From Euglena gracilis (lineage: Eukaryota; Euglenida; Euglenophyceae; Euglenales), in assembly GCA_039621445.1 (NCBI GenBank), contig CP154957.1, positions 42,807,857-42,871,856 of the forward strand: a stretch of 64,000 bases of DNA. Direction: 5' to 3'. Within the stretch, counting starts at the first letter, position 1. Every line of letters begins with the position of its first letter. Below the pieces are notes generated by a model. The model was not told the DNA's origin and made no database searches. It was given only the letters and a program-made list of their open reading frames with translations. Made by a program: the position numbers and the translations under genes. Below are positions 31,661 to 45,100 of the stretch, in pieces.

Positions 31661-32989
31661 TTAACCCCCTCCTCCTCCCGGGAGAGTCTTAAAAATAGCC
31701 TTCGCCCCATCCAGGGGGGGGATGGGGGCTGTACGGGAATCCTGGCAGCCCTGTGGGTGGCAGGTGGGGGGGTTCTGACTGTCCCGTCCCACCAGTTCTT
31801 CCCATTCTTCCAGGGCTGCCAATTTTCCAGTCAGAATTTTCCTTCTGGTGCCAAAGGAGTTTTCCTTGCGCGAGTGCTGTGGTCGGTGGGGGGTCGACCC
31901 TCCCCCCACCTCCTGGGTGGTGCGGTTAACCCCCACACCATGCCTTCCTGTTCCAACCCTGGGGGGTCCAGCCAGCCAGCAGCTTTTTTCCAGCCCTGGA
32001 CCCCCCTCCCCCCCCATCGACAAGATTTATTTATTTGCAGCCACTTGAAGGGCGTTGGACGAAGAATTTTAGAAAACTTTTAAGGCATTTTTAGGATGTA
32101 AGGCATTTGGCCAAAATCCTTTTGAAATTTTTGGGAATTTTAAACTTTTTTTAGGCTATTGAAGACGCCTTAAAAATTGGCCCTGGGACCCCATATCCCC
32201 CACCCTCCCCCACATGCAGACTCCACGTGACATCCCCCCCCCCGACAAATGACCCTGCCCCAACGCTAAGCTGATGGGCATCCGGACCTGGTTGTGTCTC
32301 ACCAGCCTCGGCTTCCTCGCCTTGATCCCCGCCCGGGGGATTCCTTATACGGGAAAGGACCCCCCCACCGGGGTCTGCACCTTTTTTTTTCCCAAACTGA
32401 TAGGCTGAGCCAAAAATTTCGGTGGAAGGTATGGAAAATATGGAAAAGGGCGTTCAACATGATAAAAATGGAGTTTTGGGTTTTTTTGGAGGATTGACCT
32501 CAAAAATTTGGCCAAAAAATCAGCCCAGCTGGATTTGGGCTTCTTTTGGCTTTGTCAAGCCCAGCTGTGTTGCCCCCCCTCCTCCCTTGAGACACACTTC
32601 CAAGGGTGCAGGGCACCTTTCCCCATGGATTTGGGTCTTTGAGCAATCCCTTCACTCTGTTGTGTGCCGCATGGCGAAACGAAAGCCGCGCCGAACCGGG
32701 CGCAGTGAATGACGGGGCAGGGAGGTGTAAGGCGATGCGCAGGCAACCGGGCTTCTGGGACGGAGGCCCTGCCTACGAACCAACTCGCAGATGTGGCGGC
32801 CCTTCTTGTCTGACCCGTTCCCCCTTGTCCTCCCCTTCCGTGGATGATGTCCCAATGAGGAATGAGGAAACATGTTCCTTGGAGCTCAGGTTGCTTCGTG
32901 ACGATGCTTTCACCCCCCCCCCCAAAAGTCTCAAAAGCTTCCTTCCCCGGCACTTTGCACTGGCAGACTTACGTTTTCTATACAAAAAT

Positions 32990-33083
32990 AATCGACCGAC
33001 ACTAACAGATTCAGTAGGAGCGCCGGGCTGCTCCCTTCGCTCGCATGGCCCAGCGCCCCTGCTGAATCTGTGAGTGTTGGTCG
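32990..33083. repeat. Hairpin with 22-nt arms
   Basis: CGACCGACACTAACAGATTC and the inverse GAATCTGTGAGTGTTGGTCG surround a GC-rich, itself palindromic centre (GGAGCGCCGGGC...GCCCAGCGCCCC). Confidence 0.8.
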
Positions 33084-33194
33084 ATTTTACTAAAACCTAT
33101 TTTGTTTGGGCCCGCATGCCTGTCTTGAATTTCATTCAACCGAACTGCCTGGACGGAATTATTGCCCCAAAAAGTGGTTTTCGGCCCAAAAACG

Positions 33195-33315
33195 GGATGT
33201 AAATTGACTGACCTAAACGGGTGCCTGAATGTAAATTGACTGACCTAAACGCGCGCCTGAATGTAAATCGACTGACCTTAACAGGCGCCTGAATGGAAAT
33301 CGACTGACCTAAACA
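33195..33315. repeat. Short tandem repeat, about 33-bp unit
   Basis: Four units of a CGACTGACCTAAAC...GCCTGAATG(T/G)AAAT type. Related single units occur at 33,770-33,830. Confidence 0.75.
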
Positions 33316-34661
33316 GATTCCGATGTCTTGGAAATCGACCAACCTTTTTTGTTTCATTTTTTTTTCTGAATGATGTTTTGTCAGCCGTCTTGGAAATTAA
33401 TCTACATAAACAATTTCGGCCTGAAATCCATCCGTTAAGGTCAGTAGAATTTCAAGACAGGTGTTGGGCCTAGAAAATAGATTTTAACAGTTGCCAAACC
33501 ACCCCTCGATCGAAAGCTTCTCTTATCAGACGACCAGCGATAACAACTGAATCTGGCCAAATTGTACAGAATGCTTATTCTGAAGTTCCAGAAAATGAAA
33601 CGGAACATTTTAAGTTCAGTCAGTTGTGATCATCTGACCGCAAAATTTTGCCTGGTCCAAAGCGCTTCCAGAACCCCGCACGACCAAAAATGTCGGAAAA
33701 AAGTGGAAATACAAAATGCCCAAAATTTCACTAAACATTCCCAATCTGACAAGCAACAAATTTCAATTTCTTGGAAATCGACTGACCTAAACCGGCGCCC
33801 TCTTGGAAATTGATTGACCTCAGCAATTTCAGCCTGAATTCATTTTTAAGTCAGTAGAATTTCAAGACAGGCGTCCGGCCCAGAAAATAGGTTTTATCAT
33901 CTGTTTTTGTCAATTTGGAGAAAAAATCACCTCAAAATGCACTTTTGTGCATTTTTTGAAGCCCCTCAATTTTTTTTCCTGTGCTTCACACCGTTTTTCC
34001 CCCCCTTCACCTGGGGGGGGGTCGACGCCCCCCCCCCCCCTTCCCCTCCTCCCGGGGAGGGGGGGCGAAGGGTGGAATTTGGTGTCCTGTCATACACAGT
34101 GGATTTGGTGTTTCAGGAAACTATTTTAGGCCACCCCTCGATGTGGCTCCCAGCAGTCTTTCGCGAGAGATGTTGCTTAATACAGCTAACTCCTAACCAA
34201 GACATTTTGTAAATAGATCATTTGCAAAATGTCTTAATGCTGCGCAAAATGTTAGACCACCAGTATCTCGGCTCACAAAAAAATGATATTAATTAAAATA
34301 TGTTCCACGAGTTCCACGATGTTCGTTCATCAAAATTTCAGGAGAAAAACAGAAAAAACCTTTTCTGTTCTTTGGACAGCAGGAGGCGTCATTGGTTATG
34401 GAGTTCCAGAGAGTGGGATGGTGTACAATATGTCTTCGATAAAACTTTTTTCTTGACTATCACGTTCTACGTGTGTGATTTTGGTGTGGTTTTTTAGTTA
34501 CCCTCAATGTGTTCATCATTTTTTCAATCCTCATTCGTTTTCTCCGCATTCAAAACATCTCCCCGCTTGGGCTTTGCCTTTTGCCGTCAATCGGTGCTCA
34601 TGTTACCGTTGCCGAAGGGTCCGCCCCGCCTTACACTTCCTGCTGTATTTTCACTTTGCAG

Positions 34662-34811
34662 TCCCAAACCTTAGTTGCCATCTCTTTGGTTGCCTTTCCA
34701 TCATCGTCCCATCTCTTTGGCAGACGTTCATACTCAAGCTGCCACAGGAAAAATGATCGAAAAATGTCGTTTTTGAGGGTTCTCTCAGACTTGCTCAAAA
34801 TGTTTTGCTAA
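34662..34811 (+). CDS. Candidate last exon of the TMEM41-like gene
   Basis: After the acceptor CACTTTGCAG the open frame reads SQTLVAISLVAFPSSSHLFG, then a basic tail with a stop at about 34,811. TMEM41 proteins end with one more hydrophobic segment of similar shape followed by a basic tail. The phase (0) fits the probable end of exon 5. Similarity is weak, and the joined protein would be a few residues shorter than usual between exons. Treat as a guess. Confidence 0.3.
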   Translation, partial: SQTLVAISLVAFPSSSHLFGRRSYSSCHRKNDRKMSFLRVLSDLLKMFC

Positions 34812-35219
34812 AAATGCCAACCCAACTTTTTTTTAAAAAACCTTTGGCAACCTGCCAGGTCCAGCCCTGCTGCTGGCTGGACCCCCCCCCCCCTCGCTGG
34901 TGTCTTAGCCGCATTTTTTTTGTCCAGCATTTTTTTCCAGCCGACCAGCTGGACCAGGGTTTGACACAGCTGGGTGCCATGGCTTTGAGCTGGTGTAGTT
35001 AGGTGGGGGTGTCCCAGGGTTCGATATAAGGAAGGTGTGGGGTAGAGGAGGGGGGATGCTCCTCTCCCCTGGACTGGAGCCCCCCCTCTTGGCGCCCCCC
35101 CCCCTCTTGTCAGGCATCCCAACCCCGGGAGTGTCTGAGCCAAAGGGAAGAAAATACAGCCGGCATACAGTGCGTATCCTGGCGCATCCTGGGGTGTTTT
35201 AGGTCGCCTTAAACTCCTT

Positions 35220-35560
35220 TGATTCCCGATCTCACAGCATTTTGGGTAAACCAAAAATGGCCGGAAAATGGCAGATTTGGAAGCCTGCACTGTCAGGGAC
35301 TTAAATTGGCCACATCTTGGGCCAGGTGGGAAGTTGAGGAATGGAAATATCTTTTTGTGAGGGCGTTTTAAGGGCTGCAATTGGGGAATCAGAGGAAATG
35401 TCTGGCGACCTAAAATGCAGCCCTAGGAACACCCCATGTGCCCGCAAATTGATTTTCCCATAACTCTCCAACTGGCCCAAGATATGGCCATTTTTCGACC
35501 AAACTTGGGCCTTTTTCTTGGGGGCCTCGAAAACCACAAAATGCCAAGTATCTCCAAAAT
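35220..35560. repeat. Fragment of the 180-bp satellite family
   Basis: Contains GGCGACCTAAAATGCAGCCC and GGCCCAAGATATGGCC segments typical of the 11.4-12.2 kb monomers, more than 19 kb away. Confidence 0.5.
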
Positions 35561-36599
35561 AAAATGGAGTGTGGAGTGTGGGGGTCCGAACCCCCCCACC
35601 CCCCACCGGGTCCGGACCGACCTCAGCGACCCGAGACCCCCCAAAAATGGTCAATTTTTTCCTTCTGGCTCTTTGTGCCGATTTTTTTTTGCATTTTTGA
35701 CAATTTTTTTGCCCAAAATCTTTTCGTTTTGTTTGGGGGGGGGTCACAGTTTTTCGGTCACCCAGACGGTGCCAACTGTTTTGGTGCGGGGTGTCCCCCC
35801 CACCCCCCTCCTGCTAGAGTCAGGGAGAATCAAAAAAACACGGTCCTTCATTTGATGTTCTAAGCATTTGATTCTGGTTCATTTTTCGATCTTTTGAAAA
35901 CGTGCATTTCGACCCATTTTCTCCAGTGATTTGAATGACCTTTCGTCGCCACAAAATCCCCCTTCAAAGCTAAGATCCCCTGTCTCAGCTCAAAGGGGAC
36001 TGGATTTTGCCAGAAAATGCTATCAGATGTTGTCGAGTTCAACGCGCTATCTAAAGGTACCTGATTTTCCCGCGGCTAGCCAAAACTACGCCCAATAGTC
36101 TGCAGCACCATTCTTTAACCCGTTGTTTGTCCATCGTTGACCTTTTTTTTTGGGAAGGCCGAAAATCGAACTTCGAGCAGGTTCGACAAATGAAACCCGA
36201 AGGAGTCCACCAGAGGGGGACTTTACGCCGAAGAGGGGTCTATTGACTACGATTTACTGAGCCATCCTGGGGGGGTCCTGGTCTCCCCAACCAGAAAAAT
36301 GATTTCCAATGCTTCGTGCTGACATGATGAGGTTTTTTATATCCTTTTTTTGCTATTTTTTTTCCTTCTCCAAAAGAACCCCAAAATGGGCATTTTGGCA
36401 GGCTTGGGGGGTCCAAATTTTTTTGGAGCATGGCAACAGTCACCATTAAAAAATTCCATTGTCTGGGACTTCTGGAAGACCCCTCCTTGGGAGTCCACTG
36501 GAAATTCCAATGGTCAACTTAAGAATGCTTTGGAATCCCCTTCCTCTGGGTTTGCAATCATAATCATTATGTTTTCCTTTACAGCGCATGCTTTTTCTT

Positions 36600-37150
36600 T
36601 TCTTTCATTGATGTTTGTATGCCCCTGCCCACAATGGCGAAACCGAGAGTGCCGGGGGTGAAGAACCGCCACGACACTGCCCCGAAGCGGCCTTCCTCGG
36701 GCCGTCTTCCACAAGCAGAGCACGTCCCTGCTGTGGTGAGCATCTGGCACACATGCACGCTGGGCATCAACGGGAAGCAGACCAGAATTGGGTCACAAAC
36801 CATTCTTGGTTTGAACAAATGGGTGTCCCCAAGGGGGACCGAGTCCTTTGATCTTCTTTTCTCCTCCTTGATCTTTTCGCCTTGGCTTCCTCTTCCTTTC
36901 GGACTTTCGGAGGAGCAAAATGTGCAGGGCCGTGCTTTAAACCGATCAACTCGAAGTCCACTGGTGGTGGCCGTCGCCTCTGCTCTATCTCTGAAGTCCC
37001 CCAATGGCTTCGTTTCTTTTGGGGTGCTATGGATTTCCCCCAGAGTTGTGGTCACCGTGTGCATATGCCCCCAAAACCTGAACAGTGAGGTGGAGATGTT
37101 CCAGAAAAAACTGGAATAGGAAAACCAGAATGGGTCAAATCGTTCCAGAA
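36600..37150. other. Open but unassigned region
   Basis: Both strands are open for 160 to 230 codons here. The + frame from about 36,619 begins MPLPTMAKPRVPGVKNRHDT, and codon use is not clearly coding on either strand. I do not recognise it and give no function. A similar ATGGCGAAAC start occurs at 32,670. Confidence 0.25.
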
Positions 37151-38212
37151 TAAACGGAATAGAAGTTTCAGCCAAACCCTCATAAATTCTCAAACGGCGA
37201 AGCAAGGCGGAATCGCAGCTTTTATGGACCGTTGGGACCTTTTTCACCTTTTTTCCCCCAGTCAAGCCCATGTCGGGTGGGGATGTCGATCAAGAGGATG
37301 GTTCACCCATGAAGAGGATTATGTGTTCTGAAAGACTTGAACAAGGAGACTCTGGGGGGGGGGGGGGGCTGGGAAATCGAGGAATGCATTTGCATTCCTG
37401 AATCTCTTATCCAAATGGACTTCAAAGAATTTGAAGTCCATTCCAGCAAAAAGTCACCGGAACAAGCAGAACAAAGCAACTGGAAGAACCGAATAAACTC
37501 CGGAATATTTCTGGAATAAACCGGAAAGGGACTGAAATTATGAATGTAATTTTTTTGGGTAAATGGTGTGGCCTCAGCAGGACGGTCCATAACAGACAGA
37601 ACGTTTTTTTCCCCCATAAGGAACGCCCTTAAGGACCTTGGGCCAAAGGGACAGCCAAGGGTCGAACTCGAACTGGGGGTTGAACGGGTCAAATAAATAA
37701 ATAAAAAGTGAAAAAACCACATTTTTTTTGACGTTTTGGGTGGATGGGCGATGGTCCAAGGATGCCAGAAGTCACTTTTTCACCCGAAGTCGACCTCTTC
37801 TTGTCAAAATATGGTCCTTTTTTCAGCTATTTTCCCTGTTGATTTTTCATTGAATGTGCTGGGACGCGAATTTTTTTGGTTGAGGACCCCCCTGGGCCTC
37901 AGCAACATGTCGTTAACACAAACATTGGCCGGAGAAACACAAATGCGGCACCCAGGGCATTAAATGGGGGGAGTGTCGGCGCCCCTCCTCTGCTGTACAA
38001 AGCTCCTTCTATACAAAAAACAGACACAAATTTTCAAAAACTTTTTGAGGTTCAAGAAACCCCAAAATCACATTTTCGGACTCTGCTTTGCGCCAATTTT
38101 TGACCCCAAAATCAAACCCCCAAAAGTGGTCCCCCCGAGGCAGACAGCCTGGTCCAAACGCCCAATGTATTTTGGGGCTTTCTTTCCCTCAATTCCAATC
38201 CGGACCATACAA

Positions 38213-38730
38213 CAGGGAATTTCTTAAGCCGGAGGGTACCCTACCCCCTGGGGGGGGGGGTCCAGCCAGCCAGCAGCTCAAATCCAGCCAGCAGCCCAAA
38301 TTCGGGCTGGGAGCCCCCCCCCCCCCCGGGGGGTCGACTGAAATAAAGTCGGGTCCAGCCTGGCCGGAGGCCGGGCCAGCCGGCCGAAGGCCGGGCCAGC
38401 CCGGAGGCCGGGTTAGCCTATTGGGCTGCCCAGCTCACCTACCCCTGCATTTTTTTCCCCTCACCACAGTTTCCTCCATCACAGCCCCCAGCCTTGATCT
38501 AGCTCCATCCACCAAAATGTCGAAAATGGCAAAAATGTGTTAGAAAATTTTGTTTTTCACCGACCCAGCCCAGCCCAGGCCCCCCCCCCCCCCCGCCCCC
38601 CCCCCCCCCCCCCCCCCCCACCCCTCGGGGGTGGGGGTCCAGCCAGCAGCTCAAATCCAGCCAGCAGCCTTTTTGCCAGCCGGAGGCTGGACCCCCCCCC
38701 GGGGGGGGGGGGTCCTTAAGAAATTCCCTG
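38213..38730. mobile_element. hAT-like MITE, 518 bp
   Basis: Perfect 8-bp target duplication CCATACAA (38205-38212, 38731-38738) and perfect 16-bp inverted ends CAGGGAATTTCTTAAG / CTTAAGAAATTCCCTG. AAG ends exactly 10 bases before the right end. The donor position is CAG|GG, not GC. The interior is poly-C/G and CCAGCCAGCAGC-type sequence. Lies upstream of the PAQR gene. It is one of the clearest elements in the window and defines the family. Confidence 0.95.
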
Positions 38731-39128
38731 CCATACAATTATTTAGTCATTGGCCGACCCCTGCCGAGGGAGTGACTGAGTGTTTTTTTTCAGAGTGATT
38801 GACTGGGTTTTGGCCCTTTCCCAGTGGAGGGGAGGGGTCGGCAGAAGCAACAAATTGATGCGGCGCCAAGGTGCCAGAATAAAAATTTAGGATATTTTTA
38901 TCATCTTTTCCTTGGATCTCAATTTGGCCCCTCCCCCCTCCCCCCTGGTGGGCTTTCACAATTACTGATGTCAAACAAGAAATCATCTAAAACTTGTAAA
39001 CTTGCCAACTTAATTTATGTTTTTTATTTGCTTCTGTGCTTTTTTTTAAAAAAAAACAATCACAGGTGTTTCTCTCCTCTGTACAATCAGTGAAGTTTTT
39101 TTTTAATATTTTGGTTCATTGTTCACAG

Positions 39129-39183
39129 ACAGCTTTAGAAATCCGCGCATGGCACCCTGATTGCAACCCATACATCTTGGGGG
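39129..39183 (+). CDS. PAQR exon A
   Basis: Acceptor TTCACAG. Encodes [19 protein letters not shown], the conserved W..NPYI.GYR entry of PAQR proteins. The last Gly codon is split (G|GC). The donor is GCCAGG; no GT is available that keeps the frame. Confidence 0.8.
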
Positions 39184-42100
39184 GCCAGGCCCTGATCTAA
39201 CGTGAACTGCCTTCCCCACCGCATTCCCCCTGTGTACATGTGGCTCTTTGGATCAGTGCCTGCGGCAGGCTACCGGCCGCCCCTGTCGGTTTGGCAGGGC
39301 ACCTTATCGCTGTTCCAATTGCACAATGAGTCGGGGAATGTCTGGAGCCACCTGCTCCCAGGGCTGCTGTTCACGTTCCTGGCTGTGCACCATTGCCGCG
39401 TGGGGTCTTCCCTTTGGCCAGCACCCAGTCGAAGCCTGTTAATTTCCATTGTGTACAACCCGGAGGGTGTTTTTTTCAGGCAATTCATGCTGCATGCTGT
39501 GTGGGTGCTTCGTTCGCAACATTTTGCAAACCACGGCTGGAAAAACTATGGCAATGATTTGACCTTGCAGCTGTTCCTTGTTTTTCCGGAACCAGGGCAA
39601 AGTGGGCACACAAATTATGTGACAGGAACAAATGCGTTCCAGCAGGAAGTTCGCACCCCTCTGAGGGCAGGCAGGGGCCGGGGCACTTGGGTTTTGAGGT
39701 GGGTGGTTTTAGCAAACCCTGGCACCAAAAGCCACTGGGGGCAGAAGATGGCCAGTTTTAGGGAGAATTCTGCCTGTTTGTGTCAGCTGAGACCCAAACC
39801 CGACCCACTCTTCAAGTCGGGTGTGCAACTGTTGGCAGGCACCGGAGTCGATCAAACGATGCATGATCATGACCTCGCAAGGTTTTTGGACTCCGCCACT
39901 GCAGTACCTTCTTGACTTTGTTTGAATGTGGGTTGTTTGAGAATATTTTAGGTCGCGAGTTTGCAAGTTTGCAGGCTCTGGCTGTGCTCTTGATATCTTC
40001 TGGGTGCGCGGCCCTGGCCATCGCGATGTGGTGCAGTGTAGTGTACCATCTCTATATGCCCTGTTGTCGTAGCCATGCTGCATACTGTGTTTTGCTGAAG
40101 TTGGACGTTGTAGCCATTATTCTGGCACTTGCAGTTTCACTGCCAGGCTTTTTTTTGGCAGAACAATCAATTTTTCTTTGTTTTCTTCTTTTTCTTCTTC
40201 TGAACAACTGTAACCTCCTCCCCTCTTCCCCCCCATCCATCCAAGAGCTCATCAAAATGCAAGTTTGAATAAAAAAAATCAGAGTTTGAAGGGAAAGTGC
40301 AAAACATGAAATGCGGTTGAAATCATTGCTGCTGAAGAGAGAGCATCAGCATATTACAAAGCATTTCGTCTTGCCAATGCAATCTGCAGACAGCCTCCTC
40401 CTTCAACGTTAATCTCTCCCAAATACACCGTTCAAACCCTGGATTGTGAAGGTGTAAAAAATTAGGAGGTCAGACCGATGGACAATTTGGCGGGAACTTG
40501 GATTGCTGAATTGCTTAAAAGATAAAACACCAGGGGTGAAATTGAAAAACAACATTCATGAACATTTCGGCGAAGCTGTGAAAACTCTGAAAATGTGGGG
40601 AAGGAGGGTGAACATAAAAAAGAGGGCGTTCTTGCACCAGGGTTGTACTCATTCGCAAGACAACCATTTTGGAAGCCAACCACTGAGGCACAACCTGTTT
40701 GCAATGAAATGTCCCAATGGGAGGCAGACAGGCAGAGGAAAGCATTTTCCCCCATTGTTCCCATTTTCCTTGTTTTCTTCAAGGTGTGCAGCACAGGGGT
40801 ATTATGTTGGCCACCTTCAAATGCACGGCAGAGGAACGATGATGGGTGCTGCCAGGTGTTTTTTCGTCAAACATTTTTTGGAAACATTTATTCTCACAGC
40901 TCCATGTTCGCTGAGTTTTTTTTTGCCTAGCGCTCCCTCCCCCCCCCCCCCCCCGAAGGCACCGGAAACAGGCTATTATTTTTCAGTTTTATGCACTGCA
41001 CCGTGGTGGTTTCGCACCATAGTCCGTCTTATTGCCTTATTCTTCCCCTGTGAAGTTTCAAAATACTACATTTGTCAGATAAGCTGAAAGCCTGCATTCA
41101 GTTTGTTACGCTGGCATATGGGTACCCCTGTGTAGAGGTTGCCTCACAGGCGATGGCACAATGCACTTTGCAGCTTTCATTCTTCTCCGCGGTTTCATGT
41201 TTCTTTTCTTCCAGGAATTGGTTTTCAAGAGGGCACGTCTCGCCCGGGGTTCATCCAGTCAGCCACCAGCCTTTTTCAGCCAGTATGCCTTCACTTTTTC
41301 TATATCTCCGACCCCTATTTCCCTATTTCATTGTGTTTTTGGCAACCAACACAAAATAAGGCAAGGCATATTTTGGGCCTGTTGTTTAGAGGTGCGAGAA
41401 AAAAAGCGTCCGCAATTTTTAAAAAAAATTAACGTTTTTTTGTGGGTGTCCCCCACAATTATTTCCGTTCTGTTGGAAATGAATTGAACCCTCTCTGGCC
41501 ACAAGAATTGCACATGTGCATATTGAATCCTTACCTGTTTTCTGCGCACCAACGACAAATTCTCAGATGAAAATTTTTTTGGAAAACACAGCTCTGGAAA
41601 ATCCTTTGATGCAAATTTGCTTTAACACGTTATTCTTTCATCAAAGCCTATTTTTTTTGAAAGTTGAACTTTTCAGGAGGCATGCAAGACATCTGGGCAA
41701 CGCCTCAGGGCAGGTTTCTGTGCTTCTGTCTGAATCATAAGAGGCAAATAAACACCAGAACTAATAATAATCCATAAATAGTTAATAATCTGACTACCTG
41801 CCCAGTTGAAAAATGTGAAACTTTGCAAAAATTTTCAAGGAGACAAGTGAGGGTACAAGGCTAGGAGACATTCCTATGAGGGCAGGTTAGCGGGTACGGG
41901 GGATTAGATGACAGTTTCCCAGGGAGACAGTTTCCCGGGGGGAATCTAGATTAGGAAACATTAAATTGATGTCGATAGAATGAGTGACCCACCGAGAAAA
42001 GTAGCAACCATACTGCATCAAAATGAAACTTGCTGCTTTTCCGTTTGTTTTTTTAATTTATTTTTGTTGGTTTGTTTTTTGCGACTGCATTTTTTGTTCA

Positions 42101-45100
42101 TTTGCTTTGTTTGTATTTCCTTAGGTTTCCTTTGCATCCAGCTTTATTTTTTGAAGTCTATGTCATGTTTGTCCCCCCGCTCTGCTGCCTCTCCTCAGTG
42201 GTGTGCCAAAATATTCCACAAAGCATAAAACACAGATCACAAACATAGACTCACTTAGTGACCCCTGGGGGGCCCGGGAGTGAACCCACCCACCCATTTT
42301 TTTTTGAAAACCCACCCACGATCCCCAGGGGCCAACCACCCGCCGCAGCCACCCAAAACCCAGCCAAAGTAATTAAAGAATTCCTTCCCTCCCGACCTTT
42401 GGCTGGCCCAGAGGCCCCAACCCACCCCACTCTTGAAAACCCAACCTCTCCGGGTCACACAGGTTCAAGTGAATCTATGATTTCAAATCTCTGCGAGTTG
42501 CAGGTCGAAATGAAGAAAATTCAGGAACCTATTTTTCAAAAATCAAGATATGAAGTGTCTGGATCCCTGTCAAGGGGTTCCAGGCCGGCCCTAAAGTACC
42601 CCGAAATTTTCCTGCCTGCGTTTTCCAGCGGAAACTTTCAGCGTATTCGACCAGGGATAACTTCCAGAATGTTATAGCATCCCCATTAATGGCAACGGGG
42701 GGGTTACAGTACATCAGAGTGTACTCATGCCCACGTGTACATCACCCTATACACAGGGACAGAACACCATTTTCACAGCCTGTGTGCATCATGGTTTGAA
42801 CACAGTTTAATGCTCTGGGGATTTTTTTCACAATTTTTTTTCTCCTGAAATATATGATAAATTTTGGGATAAATAATTTTGGCCCAGGCCGGATTTCTTT
42901 GAGGCAATATTCAGGTGCCAAAATGCCGTTTGTGGGGTCAAATTTTCAATCTGTCTCGTCGGGGAGGGGTTGGCACTGGGGGAGAGTCCCGCAATGCAAA
43001 TCTGGACAGTGGGAGGGGGGGTCCCGATAAACCCCCCCAAGGTCCCACTGTCCAGACTCGCACTTGATTTTTGCATTGCGCCGAAGCGCAATGTTGCAAT
43101 CCGTGTGAAACCCGGTGGTGAAACCCTCCCTTTTGACCCTCTGGTTCCGCGGGGACCATCTGCGATGGCACGCGCATCATTTGCTAACGTTGGGACCCAG
43201 GGAACAGGCCCAATTTTGGTATTTTTCGGCCTGTGAATTTTCCCAAAACAGTGCCAAAACCCCCATTGTGAGTCCCTCGTTTTTGAAGCCTTGACTGTGT
43301 CCCCCAGATGGTGCTACACACGCTGGATGAATTTTGTACTTTTTAGTTGTTTTTTCAGGCTCTGTGATATGCTCATGAAGGGTTGCCTGCTGAGGCGTCC
43401 AGAGGGTGGACTCCACATACACGTTGTGAAAATGCTGGAAAACCGGTGTGCCATGGAGTTGTGATCCCTGGGTGCTTGAAGCGTAAGGAGCAGTAGTGGA
43501 GGAGTTGGGGGATTGAGGGCAAGCAAGCCCAGGGTCTTGTCCCAACGTCTGGTGAGAAACACCAGGCCCCGCAGTGCCAGGCATAGAAGGCGATGGTGAT
43601 GGACACTGGCCAGTGGCACTGGCACTGGCATTTGGGCTCACAACGCATAGGGCAAGACACGTTGGTGGTTGCATTCACACACCAAGGGCAGGCAAGGTTT
43701 TCCTCCACCTTACTCTGTCCGCTCTGGTAATAAGATGCTTGCAGGACTGCTCTCTCCACCCACATTAAAAATAACAAGAAATTGATAATTGTTGCACCAA
43801 AGCACAATGGGCACGCTTATGTAGAATCGAAATTTAAGAGTCACACTGCGTCAAAGCGCAATAGAAATACAGTTTTTAAATTGCAAAAGCACCGTGGGTG
43901 TTGCGTCGAAGCGCAACGTTCATCCAATTTCAAGATAACATGACCGAGAGAAGGCTTCTGCCCACCTGTCCCACATTTTGTGCTCCATCCCCTCTGGTGT
44001 TCACACTCTACCAGAGTCGTTCTCTCCCTCCGTTGTGGGATAAGTTTCAAGCAGTAAAATTGCGCATCAGCACAACAGCCACGCTGCTTTAGAATTTTTT
44101 GTGATTGTATTTCTATTGCAACGTGGCGCAATATAAAGCGCTCTGGCGCAATGAAAACCCATGTTAATATGTATATTGTTATTATTGCGTAAGTGCGGCA
44201 ATGCTCATTTATATGGAGAATTACAAAAAATTAAAAAAAATTGTGCCGACTTTGCATTTTTTTGTGATGAAAAATTGTTGCGACATTGCACAACTGCACA
44301 ATGGAGTTCCCTCGTTTAGTTTCCCAGCGCTTTGGGTTCATGCACACTGGGCCCTGTGCCCGTAGACCGTAGAGTTCCAAGTTGTTTCTTTCGTGCCCAG
44401 GCCCTGGGGTGTAGGGAGACACTAATGCGGACTGTCCTGAGAATCGGGCCTCAGTGTTGGAAAGCAGAACTTTTTTGCAAGATTGCGCTTCGGCGCAATT
44501 TCACAGTCACGTTCAAAGCTAAGTGCGAGTTAGGCCGCCTGAGAAGGTTCCGTCTTTGTCATGCTCTCCAACCATATGCATCTATTGGTCAATTACTGTC
44601 CTGACACGGTGGTTTGGGAAGTCGACACTGCAACTGATGTCATATCCATTGGATACAGGGTAGATGGTCTCATTGGGCTTTTGGGCTTTTGCCATTTAAT
44701 TCGGCTGTTGGGATTGGGTCCATCAAGGTGGTGGCAACTGCCCGAAAGAAATGAGTGGGTGCAAAACGTCAGAGGAGGGTGGGGAATTGATAGCCGCAAT
44801 TGATTTCCGCAATTTCTGCAATTTCCCGCAATTTCCGCAGCTTTTCTGCAATTTTCCCGCAATTTCTGCAGTTTCTGCACTTGTGAACTTGTACTTTTTT
44901 TTTGCTATTTTGTTGCAAGTTTGTCAAAATTTGCCAAACTTTGCAAATTCTGACAAATTCTGGAAAAATTTTTTTAAAGGTTCCCCCTTTTCTGCTGGAA
45001 AATAATTTTGGATTAAAAGAATTCCGCATCCTGACCAGATTTTACCTGACACCAAAGTTTTCGTTGGTTTTATGGCCATTTTTGGATTTCTCATCCAAAA

